Assembly: GCA_036500605.1 (NCBI GenBank)
Contig: DASYBU010000002.1
Span: 62,001-126,000 of the forward strand
Direction of reading: 5' to 3'
Source of the DNA: JAFALK01 sp036500605
Lineage (GTDB): Bacteria; Pseudomonadota; Gammaproteobacteria; Burkholderiales; Burkholderiaceae_C
Length of the DNA stretch: 64,000 bases
Below, piece after piece: positions 36,733 through 44,737 of the stretch (positions are counted from its first letter, which is position 1; each line of letters begins with the position of its first letter). The notes beneath the pieces are model-generated. The model was not told where the DNA came from, searched no databases, and saw only the letters and a program-made list of their open reading frames with translations. The position numbers and the translations under genes are program-made.

Positions 36733-39404
36733 GTCTTCGGCTTCGGTGGCACCCAGGCGTCGCCGATATCGCGATGCGCCTGGATCATCTTCTTGAACTT
36801 GTTCTTCACCTCGTCCATCTCGACGCTCTGGCCGGCCCCGGCCTCCTTCGTCATGACGATGCTGACGCGGCCGACCAGCGAGTTCAGCTGGCTCAACAGC
36901 GCGAGCCAGTCCTGCTGCTGCTTCTGCTGCACCGGGTCCACCGCGACGGGCTTCGTCTTGGCGGCCACCAGCAGCGCCGGCGAAGCCGCTTCGTAGCGCT
37001 GCAGTGCGGCTTCCAGCGTCAAGGTGTCCTGCGGCTCCAGCGCGCCGCGCGCTTCCGCGAGCGACTTGACGGTGATCCACGACTTCGCGGTCAGCTCGAG
37101 CGCCGCCGGCGCCCAGGTGGCCGCGGGCTCGTCGATCGAGCGGCCGGTCACGACGTTGTCGTCGGGCATGCGCGTCTCGAGGTACTGCACGACCTTGTCA
37201 AGATTGGCCTCGGGATCGCGCAGCGCATCCACACCCAGACCGCAGGAGCCCATGAAGTCGGACACCAGCGGATCCTGCTTGATCACCGCGCCCCAGGCCA
37301 CGGCGTATTTGGCCAGCGTCGGGTTGTTCTTGAGCGCGACCAGGCCCATCTTGCGGTTCTCGGGGCGCGAGAGCGCGTTCTTGTAGTCGGACCAGGCCAC
37401 CTCGAGCATCAGGCGCTTGGAGGCTTCGTAAAGCACCGCCTCGATGGCCTGCGCGATATTGGCCGAGGCCGACACCACCACACCGGCCGGGGCGGCCATC
37501 GCGCCCGTGCACTGGATGATGGCGCCGATCATCTTGGCGCCCTCGAAACCGGCGTTGGCGTAGTAATGCGTCTGCTGGATGCCGGCGTTGCGGATGAACT
37601 GCGTGACCGGCGCCGAGAAGGCGCTGGCCGCGTTGAACATGCCCTGTCGGTCCTCGATGAAATTGATCAGGTCGCGCGTGCGGGTGGCGGCTTCGTAGAG
37701 GTTGCGCGCCATCTTCAGCGCGCAACCGACGATGGCCAGCGGCGCGATGAAATTGGCCGCCGTGTCGATGCCCATGCCGACCAGCGTGGCCGCCCACTTG
37801 AGCCGCTCCTGGTCCTTCTTGAGCCGCTCGAGCTTGGCATTGAGGATGCCGGCGAACACGGCCGGATCCTCGCTGTTGCTGCTCGCGCAGATCGAGCAGA
37901 CCCAGCCGGCCTTGCCGAAGGTCCACTCGGGCTTGTGGCTGCTGATGCCGTCGTGCGTGTGCTTGACGTCGTCGGGCGGCTCGTCTTCGTCCGGCTTGTT
38001 GAAGGCCTCGGTCATGGCTTCGGCCGCGGCCGCCATCACCTTGTTGCGCGCCTCGTCGGTCTTCAGCACGTCGAGCAGATTGTTCTTGGTGACCGCCGCG
38101 ACGACGGCCACGTTCAGCGCCTTGGCGTAGAGCTCGACCGCCTTGTCGAAAGCGCCCTTCTCGAACGCCGCAAGCACGCCCTCGGGTGCCGGTGCGCCGG
38201 CCATCGCGGACACGATCTCGCTGCCCGTGGTGGTGAGCGCGGCGGTGCTGGTTCCCACCTTGGGGTCGAGCTTGATCAGCGTGGCCTTGCAGGCCGCGGC
38301 CAGCTGCGTGCTGATCGCCGTGACCTGCACGGCGGTGAATTCCGGCGTCTGCAGCGCGCGCGTGATCGCGCCCGTGTTCACCAGCGTGCCGAAGGTCGAG
38401 CCCACCTCGAGCGCGAGGCCCGAGGCGCTGAGCGCGTCCCCCAGCTCCGAGCTGGCCGCGCCGACCAGTGCCTGGGCCAAGGCGCCGGAGACCTTCACGC
38501 GCTCCTTGGTCTCTTCCGTCGCCTCACTCCCGAGCTTCTCGGCGAGCGTCTGCGAGCCCTCGATGCCCACATCGGTCACGAAGCTCAGCGCCTGCGTGGC
38601 GAAGCCCATGCGCGCGTTGTCGATCATGGCGGTGGTGGCGGTGGTGGCGTAACCGTCCTTGCCGTCGCGCGCCGCCTGGCCCAGGCCCTGGTGGATCGCC
38701 TTGATGTTGTCGTCGGGCTTCCAGCTCGTGGCCAATTCGTCGCCGCTCTGGTCCATCTTGGCTTCGAGCGAGAGGCTGCCCGAGGTGATCGTGGCGACCG
38801 AGCCCACCATCGTCTTGGCCAGGCTGAAGTTTTCCTTGAACAGGCGCTTGCCGGTGCTGAGCTTGTCCTTCTTGAGGCGCTCGGCATAGGCCGCGAAGGA
38901 GGCGTCGAGCAGCTCCTTGGTGCGGCTGTATTCGTTGGGCACATTGGTCTCGGCGATCAGGCCGCGGCGCAACAGCGGGTCGTAGACCTGGGCCTTGATT
39001 TCCTCGGCACTGAACAGCGGGATCGGCTTGCCGTCCTTGTCCACCTCGCCCGACATCTCGGCCTGCATCTCGCGCACCAATTGGTCGACGATGCGCGCGG
39101 TCTGCAGGTGCTTCTGGAAGTTCTCCTGCGCGTCGCCGTCCACCAGGGCATAGCCGTCGCGCTGTTCGTCGAGATCGAACTCCGCCGTCTGGTCGCGGTT
39201 CTCGAGGTCCAGGCCCTTTTGCTTCTTGCGGCCCTTGGCGTATTTGAGCTTGCTGCCGGCCAGCAGCTGTTCGGCCTGGGTTTCGCGGTCGCTGCTGAGC
39301 TTGCCGATCAGGGCCTGCTTGCGCTCCTCGCGCTTGTCGACCGCGACCTGCGCGGTCGCCTCGACGCCGAGTTTCTGGAGCCAGTCTTTGTGAATCTTTT
39401 CCAT
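36729..39404 (-). CDS. Unrecognised 891-aa helical protein with hydrophobic centre (locus protein D)
   Basis: I do not recognise this protein. It is Ala-rich and largely helical. The first 190 residues are highly charged (KREERKQALIGKL, GRKKQKGLDLENRDQTAE). Residues about 200-430 are less polar, with runs such as VSGALAQALVGAASSELGDA. A short Cys/His-containing segment at about 475-505 (HTHDGISSHKPEW, GWVCSICASS) could bind metal. Residues 540-690 have several long hydrophobic helices (AANFIAPLAIVGCALKMA, MIGAIIQCTGAMAAPAGVVV) without clear transmembrane topology. No signal peptide. The start has a good GAGGA ribosome-binding site. It lies 17 bases after the 1088-residue protein gene. Confidence 0.8.
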   Translation of the reverse strand: MEKIHKDWLQKLGVEATAQVAVDKREERKQALIGKLSSDRETQAEQLLAGSKLKYAKGRKKQKGLDLENRDQTAEFDLDEQRDGYALVDGDAQENFQKHLQTARIVDQLVREMQAEMSGEVDKDGKPIPLFSAEEIKAQVYDPLLRRGLIAETNVPNEYSRTKELLDASFAAYAERLKKDKLSTGKRLFKENFSLAKTMVGSVATITSGSLSLEAKMDQSGDELATSWKPDDNIKAIHQGLGQAARDGKDGYATTATTAMIDNARMGFATQALSFVTDVGIEGSQTLAEKLGSEATEETKERVKVSGALAQALVGAASSELGDALSASGLALEVGSTFGTLVNTGAITRALQTPEFTAVQVTAISTQLAAACKATLIKLDPKVGTSTAALTTTGSEIVSAMAGAPAPEGVLAAFEKGAFDKAVELYAKALNVAVVAAVTKNNLLDVLKTDEARNKVMAAAAEAMTEAFNKPDEDEPPDDVKHTHDGISSHKPEWTFGKAGWVCSICASSNSEDPAVFAGILNAKLERLKKDQERLKWAATLVGMGIDTAANFIAPLAIVGCALKMARNLYEAATRTRDLINFIEDRQGMFNAASAFSAPVTQFIRNAGIQQTHYYANAGFEGAKMIGAIIQCTGAMAAPAGVVVSASANIAQAIEAVLYEASKRLMLEVAWSDYKNALSRPENRKMGLVALKNNPTLAKYAVAWGAVIKQDPLVSDFMGSCGLGVDALRDPEANLDKVVQYLETRMPDDNVVTGRSIDEPAATWAPAALELTAKSWITVKSLAEARGALEPQDTLTLEAALQRYEAASPALLVAAKTKPVAVDPVQQKQQQDWLALLSQLNSLVGRVSIVMTKEAGAGQSVEMDEVKNKFKKMIQAHRDIGDAWVPPKPKT

Positions 39405-39421
39405 GACGTTCCTCGTTCGGT

Positions 39422-42400
39422 TCAGCTGGCCAGGAAGGCGGCGTTCACGCCCTTGAGGGCCAGGCGCAGATCACCGAGCCGCACCTCGCTGAAAGGGTTG
39501 TCGGCCACGCTCTGCAGCAGCTTGTTGCTTTCGAGCAGGCGCGTGTAGCGGGTCACGATGACCAGGATGGCTTCCTTCTCGGTACGGCGCTTGGCCCGCT
39601 CGGCCGAATCACCCTTGCCCTTGGGCGGCTCGCTGAGCACGCCGGCCGCGTAGTCGAAGGTCACGGGGTTGAACAGCGTGTCGAGCGGCTCCAGCGCGGT
39701 CAGCGCCGCCTTCGGATCGACCTCCTGGCCGCATTGCGTGGTGATCGCCTCGCGCAGCGACGTCATCGCGCGCAGGAAATCGCCGACCGAGCGGCGCCAG
39801 TTGCCGCTGGCCGCCAGCAGCGCGCGGCCCGCCGCGGCCGTGGCCTCGTAAGGCGTGTTCTGGAAGTGGCGCGCGGCCGACTGGGCCAGCCGCAGCTTGT
39901 CCATCGCGTCGCTGTAGTTGCCGGCCTTGCCGGCCTTCTTGGCATCGTCCAGGCGCAGGCCCACGGCCTCGTAGCCCGGCTTGTTGTACTTGGAACCGAC
40001 CTCGCTCTTGAGCTCGTCGAGCGCGCGCTGCGTGTCCTTCTCGAACACATCGATCTGCGCCTTGAAGTTGGCCTCGTCCTTCTGCGCCTGCAGCGCGTCA
40101 GCCTGGGCCTTGGCGTTCATCGCGTCGCGCTTGCCCGGGTCGGCGGCGCTGGTCAGCAGCAGCGTCAGCGACTTCAGCAGCAGCTCGCCGTTGGCGGTGT
40201 CGTTCTCGCGCGTGCCCTCGATCGCGGCGAGGCGGTTGCTCAGCTCGCGGTGCAGGCCCGGCGCGCTGGTCTTGAAAGCCTCGATCGCCGTCTTCTTCGT
40301 GCCGGCCGCGGTCTTGAGCGCGGCGTGGCGGAGCTTCAGCGCATCGACCTTGGTGCGCATCGCCGTGATCAGCGCCTCATGCTCCTGCAGCCTCACCAGC
40401 GCCTTGGCCGGCGCGAGCTTGGCCAGCTCGTTGGGCATCACCTTGGTCAGCTGGGTCAGCAGCTGCGTCTGCTGCGTCGGGTCGTAGGCGATCAGGTCCT
40501 TGGCTTCGAGCAGGCCTTTCAAGCGCGCGCGCTCGACATCGACCTTGGCAAAACTCTCCTTGGCCGGATCGCGATTGGCCGCCTGATGCTGCGCGAAGCG
40601 CGTCTCGAAAGCGAGCAGCTGCGTCTCGCCGTCCTGCATCAGCGCCGCGGCCTTGCTGGTGGCCAGGCCGCTGATGCCGCTGAGCTCGTCCTCGAGATCG
40701 TCGAGGAAGTCGTGATAAGCCTCGGGCGTGGCCTTGCGCAGCACCAGCATCTGCGTGTTGAGCGTGGCCACGCGGGCCATGATGCGGGCCTTGCGCTCCA
40801 GCAGCGCGGCGTCGTGGAAGCCGCGCTTGTTGACCGCGTCGGTCTCGACCTTGCTCATGCGGCCCACCGCATAGGTGCCCGCCTTGGCGTCGGTGACGAG
40901 CTGCGCGTAGCCGTCGCGCAGGCTCACCAGCGAGGGGTCCTGCGCCATGATGGCCTCGGTGTCGGGCACGCCCAGATCGCGTAAGTAATCGAGCGCGGCC
41001 TGCGCCTTCTTGCGCGCCGCCTCGAACTGCGTGCCCTGCTCGGATTTCTCGCGGCTCTTGCTGCTCAGCTTGAGCTGCGCGTCGTCGTCCTTGAGCGCAC
41101 GCACGTCGACGGCGAGCTTCTTGATCGCCGCGACGATGCGCTGCGCCTCGGTGTTGAGCGTGTCGATCTTGTCCAGGCGCGCCTTGGCCGTCTCGGCGTC
41201 GCTCGTGAACGGCTCGTTGGCCTTGTGCCATGCGGCCATCAAGACCTCCAGCGCCTGACGGTGCGGCGCGCCGTCACCGGCCTTGGCCTCGAGCTCCTTG
41301 ATCGCGGTCTCGGTCGCCACCTGCTCGGTGCGGATCGTGACCTGGAGCGTGCGCAGCTGCGCGGTCAGATTGGCGCTGTCGCCCTTGAAGGCGGGCGTCA
41401 CCGGCTTGCCGGCCTTGAGAAGCGCGTACTGCTCCTTGAGCGCGGTGATGTTGTCGAGCACCTTCAGCTCTTCCGCCTTGGCCACCGCCTCGGTGAACTT
41501 GCGGGCCGGCACCAGCTGGCCGCGCAAGGTGCTGCGGATCGCGCTGATCAGCTGCGAGACCATCGCCTCCATCGTCGGCAGCAGCGTGGTCTTGCCCTGC
41601 TGCATCTGCTCCAGCGCTGTCAGGCCTTCGGTCAGCTTGGTGTCGATCGCGGCCCAGGCCTGCTGGTCGCCGCGGCGCTTGGCCTCGGTGTCGATCAGCG
41701 GCTGGTTGAGCAAGTCGAAGGCCTTCTTGGCGGCGTCGAACTGTTGCGCGCCGGCCAGCGATTGCGCCGCGTTGAAGCGCGCCAGATAGTTGCCCAGCTC
41801 CTCGGCCGGCGAGACCTGTTTCAGCGAGGTGATCAACGGATCGAGCGCCTTTTGATAGGCCTCGACGGCCTCGCGCGCCAGCTTGAACTTGGCGGCGTCC
41901 TCGTTCAGCTTGGTGGCGCGCGTGCCGCAATCGGCCACCATCTTTTCGAGCTTGGCCTTGTCGGCCTTCTTCGGATCGCCCGAGCCGCCGGCCAGCGCGC
42001 TCAGCGAGTCGTTGATCCATTTCTCTTCGGCATCCACGCGCGTCGTGTCGCCCACGCCGGCCACCCCGGCAAAGCCCGAGATCGCGGTGCGCAGCACCGT
42101 CAGCGCCTTCTTGAGCTTGTCGCTGAACTCGGCCTTGCTCCAGGTCTGCGCCTTCTCGCGGCCTTCCTTGAGCTGCTTGGTGCGGCCTTCGAGCGCCTTG
42201 TAGGCGGCCTCGTAATCGGGCTCCAGATCGGTGGCGGCGGTCAGCGTGGCGTTCAGCTTGTCGACCTGCTTGCGCGTGCCGGGCAGCGGCGTGAGCTCGT
42301 CGATCGCGGCCTGGATGCGCTTGCGCTTGTTCTCGTACACGGGCTTGTGGCGCGCCTCGGCCACCACGCGCTTGCGCGCCTCGGGCGAGGCGTTCGGATC

Positions 42401-42688
42401 GGCATTGCCGATCGCCAGCTCCAGCTTGATCTGCAGCTTGTGCAAGGTACCGGCGAGCTTCTTGAGCTCCTTCTCGCCCTTGCCCTGCGCACTCTTGGCC
42501 GCCTGCTCGTACTCGGCGCGCAGGGCCGGCAGCGTCGGATAGACGCCGGGCGTCTTTTCCATCGTCGTCAGCAGCGCCAGGATGGCCTCGCTGTTGCCCT
42601 TCAGGTTCTTGGTGCTGCGCTTGTCCAGGAAGCCCAGCACGGCGCGGGCATCGACGCACCACTTGTGCATCTCGTTGAGATCAGTCAT
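39422..42688 (-). CDS. Unrecognised 1088-aa coiled-coil/helical protein (locus protein C)
   Basis: I do not recognise this protein. It is helical end to end and rich in Ala, Lys, Leu and Glu with heptad-like spacing (KGEKELKKLAGTLHKLQIKL, ARKKAQAALDYLRDLG, KVDALKLRHAALKTAAGTKK). There is no signal peptide, membrane segment or enzymatic motif. Repeated helical hairpins of the AGNYSDAMDKLRLAQSAARH type occur. The only Cys residues are Cys11 and one near 976. A GAGGA ribosome-binding site precedes the ATG. Size and composition suggest a scaffold or filament-like structural role, for which there is no direct evidence. It lies between A2 and D in one transcription unit. Confidence 0.82.
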   Translation of the reverse strand: MTDLNEMHKWCVDARAVLGFLDKRSTKNLKGNSEAILALLTTMEKTPGVYPTLPALRAEYEQAAKSAQGKGEKELKKLAGTLHKLQIKLELAIGNADPNASPEARKRVVAEARHKPVYENKRKRIQAAIDELTPLPGTRKQVDKLNATLTAATDLEPDYEAAYKALEGRTKQLKEGREKAQTWSKAEFSDKLKKALTVLRTAISGFAGVAGVGDTTRVDAEEKWINDSLSALAGGSGDPKKADKAKLEKMVADCGTRATKLNEDAAKFKLAREAVEAYQKALDPLITSLKQVSPAEELGNYLARFNAAQSLAGAQQFDAAKKAFDLLNQPLIDTEAKRRGDQQAWAAIDTKLTEGLTALEQMQQGKTTLLPTMEAMVSQLISAIRSTLRGQLVPARKFTEAVAKAEELKVLDNITALKEQYALLKAGKPVTPAFKGDSANLTAQLRTLQVTIRTEQVATETAIKELEAKAGDGAPHRQALEVLMAAWHKANEPFTSDAETAKARLDKIDTLNTEAQRIVAAIKKLAVDVRALKDDDAQLKLSSKSREKSEQGTQFEAARKKAQAALDYLRDLGVPDTEAIMAQDPSLVSLRDGYAQLVTDAKAGTYAVGRMSKVETDAVNKRGFHDAALLERKARIMARVATLNTQMLVLRKATPEAYHDFLDDLEDELSGISGLATSKAAALMQDGETQLLAFETRFAQHQAANRDPAKESFAKVDVERARLKGLLEAKDLIAYDPTQQTQLLTQLTKVMPNELAKLAPAKALVRLQEHEALITAMRTKVDALKLRHAALKTAAGTKKTAIEAFKTSAPGLHRELSNRLAAIEGTRENDTANGELLLKSLTLLLTSAADPGKRDAMNAKAQADALQAQKDEANFKAQIDVFEKDTQRALDELKSEVGSKYNKPGYEAVGLRLDDAKKAGKAGNYSDAMDKLRLAQSAARHFQNTPYEATAAAGRALLAASGNWRRSVGDFLRAMTSLREAITTQCGQEVDPKAALTALEPLDTLFNPVTFDYAAGVLSEPPKGKGDSAERAKRRTEKEAILVIVTRYTRLLESNKLLQSVADNPFSEVRLGDLRLALKGVNAAFLAS

Positions 42689-42736
42689 CGCTCGTCCTCG
42701 CGAATTTTTTCAAGGATGGGGTGGGGGCGCAACGCG

Positions 42737-44605
42737 TCAACGCAAGGCCGGCATGGCATCGCGGATGTCGGTCAGCGCTTCGGTCAGCGTGTCTTCGATA
42801 TTGGTGTTCACGCCGAAGACGTTGGCGTCCACATGCTTGATCAAGGGGTTCGACGCGATCTCGACCAGGTAGCCGTTGATGCTGGCCGCCACGGCCCGCG
42901 TGACCGGCGAAGCCTTGTTCTCGGAGCGGTTCATCGCCGCGTCCACGGCCTCGAGCAGCTCGGCATTGAACTCGGCGAGCGCCGACGCCACTTCCTCGGC
43001 CAGGTCGGCCTCGTCGGGCAGCTGGCTCGGGATGGCCTTCTTGAGATCGGCGATGCGCGCCTCCACCGACTTGACCGCCGTGCGGAAAGCCAGCAGTGCC
43101 GTGCGGTACTCGACGATGCCTTCGTAGCCTTCCTCGCCGCTGTCGCCCGCGCCGCCGCCGGCGTCGAGCGCCTGCTCGGACTTGTCCATCAGCTCTGCGA
43201 GCTTGGTCAGCGCCGCCGTGGCGAGCGCGTAGTCCTTGAGCTCGGCCTTGCCGTGGGAATGATCCATGACGGCGCGCAGCGCGCTCGCATCCGCCGGCTT
43301 GCGCTTGAGCAGCGCGTTATAGCGCTCGTCGAGCGCCATCAGGGCGCGCTGCCATTCGAGCTCGGCGGGGCTCGGCGCTTCTTCGCCTTCCTCGTCCTCC
43401 TGTCCTTCGGATTCCACGCCTTCAGCGGCGCTCTTGAGCAGTTGCTCGACCTCATCGAGCGCCGCGTTCGCGCGCTCGAACTCCTTCTTCGCCGCCAGGC
43501 CGCCGGCCTCGGCGACCTTGAGCTTGACGCTGTCGCCGCCGCCCGCCGCGATCGCGGCCTTGACCTGACCCATCAGGCCGGCCAGGCGCACGTTGAAGGC
43601 GGGGCCGGCGTCGCCGGCTGCGGCCGACGTCGTTGCGCCAGTCGTCGTCGGAGCACCGCTCGCCGACAGCAATTTCTCAAGCGAATCGAGCGCCGCCACC
43701 GCGGCCTTGAAATTGCCCGCGCCGCCCTTTTCGCGCACGAACTCGATCAGCGCGCGCACCTTGGCGGCATCAGGGCCTTGCGCCTTCAGTGCGGCCATCA
43801 CATTGGGCGTCACGGCGGCCAGACGCTTGTCGTACTCGCCCTTGAGCGGATCGGGACCTGCAACGGGCGGAGCGGCCGGCGCTTCGGCCTGCGTGCCGGC
43901 CTTGGGTTCTTCGCCCTCGGCTTCCAGCGCCTCGTTTTCTTCGGCCGGTTCGCCGTCGTCGTCGATGTCGTCGGGCGAATCGCCGCGCACGCGCACCTTC
44001 AGGCGCAGCTCGACCTGCTTGAGCAGCGCCGCCTTGACCTTCTTGGCCAGGCCCGCCGCCTGCGACTGCACGACGAAGGTGTAGGCGTTCTCTTCAAAGA
44101 TGCAATGGCCGAGGATGAACTTCACGCCGCCGCTGGCGCCGAGGTACTCGGTCAGCATCTTGCGCTTGGTCGGCGAGATCGAGCGGCGCGAGATCAGCAC
44201 GGCCACGTCCTTGCCGGTGTTGGCCACCATCACCTGCATCTCCTCGCCCTTCTTCACCTGGCGCAGGAGCGGGATCATCTTGGTGGTCAGCAGCGTCGGG
44301 GATTCTTCTTCCTCCTCGCTCTCGCTTTCCTTCTCGGCTTCCTTGATCGCGGCGGCGGTGAGCTTGCGCTCCTTCTCCAGCGATTTGTCCAGCCCGTCGA
44401 GGAAGGCGATCAGCTCCTTGTCGCCCTTGCCGGCCTTGCGCAGCACGTCGGCCTGCTTCTCGACCTCGTCCAGCACGGCCGGCATGTCGGTCGGCTGCTT
44501 GACCTTGCTGAAGGCGGCCAGGGCCTTCAGCAGCGGCGCCTCCTTGAAGTCACGTCCTTTGGAGAACTTCTGCCACTCGGCCTCGTTCAGGAATTTGTCA
44601 GCCAT
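42737..44605 (-). CDS. Unrecognised 622-aa protein A2, paralogue of A1
   Basis: I do not recognise this family. Residues 1-206 are strongly similar to A1 (47741-49459): MADKFLNEAEW with KGRD, then SPTLLTTKM, TGKDVAVLISRR, SISPTKRK at 142-149, GGVKFILGHCIFEE and YTFVVQSQAAGLAKK. An acidic linker (EEEEESPT at about 97-104 and a second near 215-240) flanks this module. The similarity continues in the helical part (EFVREKGGAGNFKAA, SLEKLL, AFNVRLAGLM, KKEFERANAALDEVEQLL). No signal peptide or membrane segment. It is the first gene of a unit that includes C, D and the small exported protein, with its own promoter similar to that of A1. Confidence 0.85.
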   Translation of the reverse strand: MADKFLNEAEWQKFSKGRDFKEAPLLKALAAFSKVKQPTDMPAVLDEVEKQADVLRKAGKGDKELIAFLDGLDKSLEKERKLTAAAIKEAEKESESEEEEESPTLLTTKMIPLLRQVKKGEEMQVMVANTGKDVAVLISRRSISPTKRKMLTEYLGASGGVKFILGHCIFEENAYTFVVQSQAAGLAKKVKAALLKQVELRLKVRVRGDSPDDIDDDGEPAEENEALEAEGEEPKAGTQAEAPAAPPVAGPDPLKGEYDKRLAAVTPNVMAALKAQGPDAAKVRALIEFVREKGGAGNFKAAVAALDSLEKLLSASGAPTTTGATTSAAAGDAGPAFNVRLAGLMGQVKAAIAAGGGDSVKLKVAEAGGLAAKKEFERANAALDEVEQLLKSAAEGVESEGQEDEEGEEAPSPAELEWQRALMALDERYNALLKRKPADASALRAVMDHSHGKAELKDYALATAALTKLAELMDKSEQALDAGGGAGDSGEEGYEGIVEYRTALLAFRTAVKSVEARIADLKKAIPSQLPDEADLAEEVASALAEFNAELLEAVDAAMNRSENKASPVTRAVAASINGYLVEIASNPLIKHVDANVFGVNTNIEDTLTEALTDIRDAMPALR

Positions 44606-44645
44606 GATTGCCGCACTCCGCTTAATCTGTCCGTTAGGAGAGCGG

Positions 44646-44673
44646 ATGATAGTGCGCGGACGTGACGACTCAA
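44646..44673 (-). promoter_or_regulatory. Promoter of the A2-C-D operon
   Basis: On the minus strand a -35-like TTGAGT (44668-44673) and a -10-like TATCAT (44646-44651) are 16 bases apart. The leader downstream (CCTAAC, then ATTAAGCGGAG as ribosome-binding region) matches that upstream of A1. Confidence 0.6.
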
Positions 44674-44733
44674 CCCCCAGCCGGGGGAATTCATGGCTGC
44701 GCTCAGGTAAAAAAGAATAACCCTGAGCCGCAG
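44674..44733 (-). terminator. Two hairpins between the kinase gene and the A2 promoter
   Basis: CTGCGCTCAGG and a one-bulge complement (44697-44733) start 5 bases after the kinase stop, with a T-rich loop on the minus strand. A second hairpin CCCCC-AGCC-GGGGG (44674-44687) follows. Neither has a clean U tract, but together they probably end the A1-kinase transcript. Confidence 0.45.
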
Positions 44734-44737
44734 GGCG

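Noticed and set aside
36774..39548. 924-aa + strand open frame opposite protein D
   Set aside because: Leu/Arg/Gly/His-rich shadow with no start signal; the minus frame has a ribosome-binding site and protein-like composition.
41225..44665. 1146-aa + strand open frame opposite C and A2
   Set aside because: Shadow composition; A2 in the opposite frame has a paralogue in A1, which proves the minus strand is coding.
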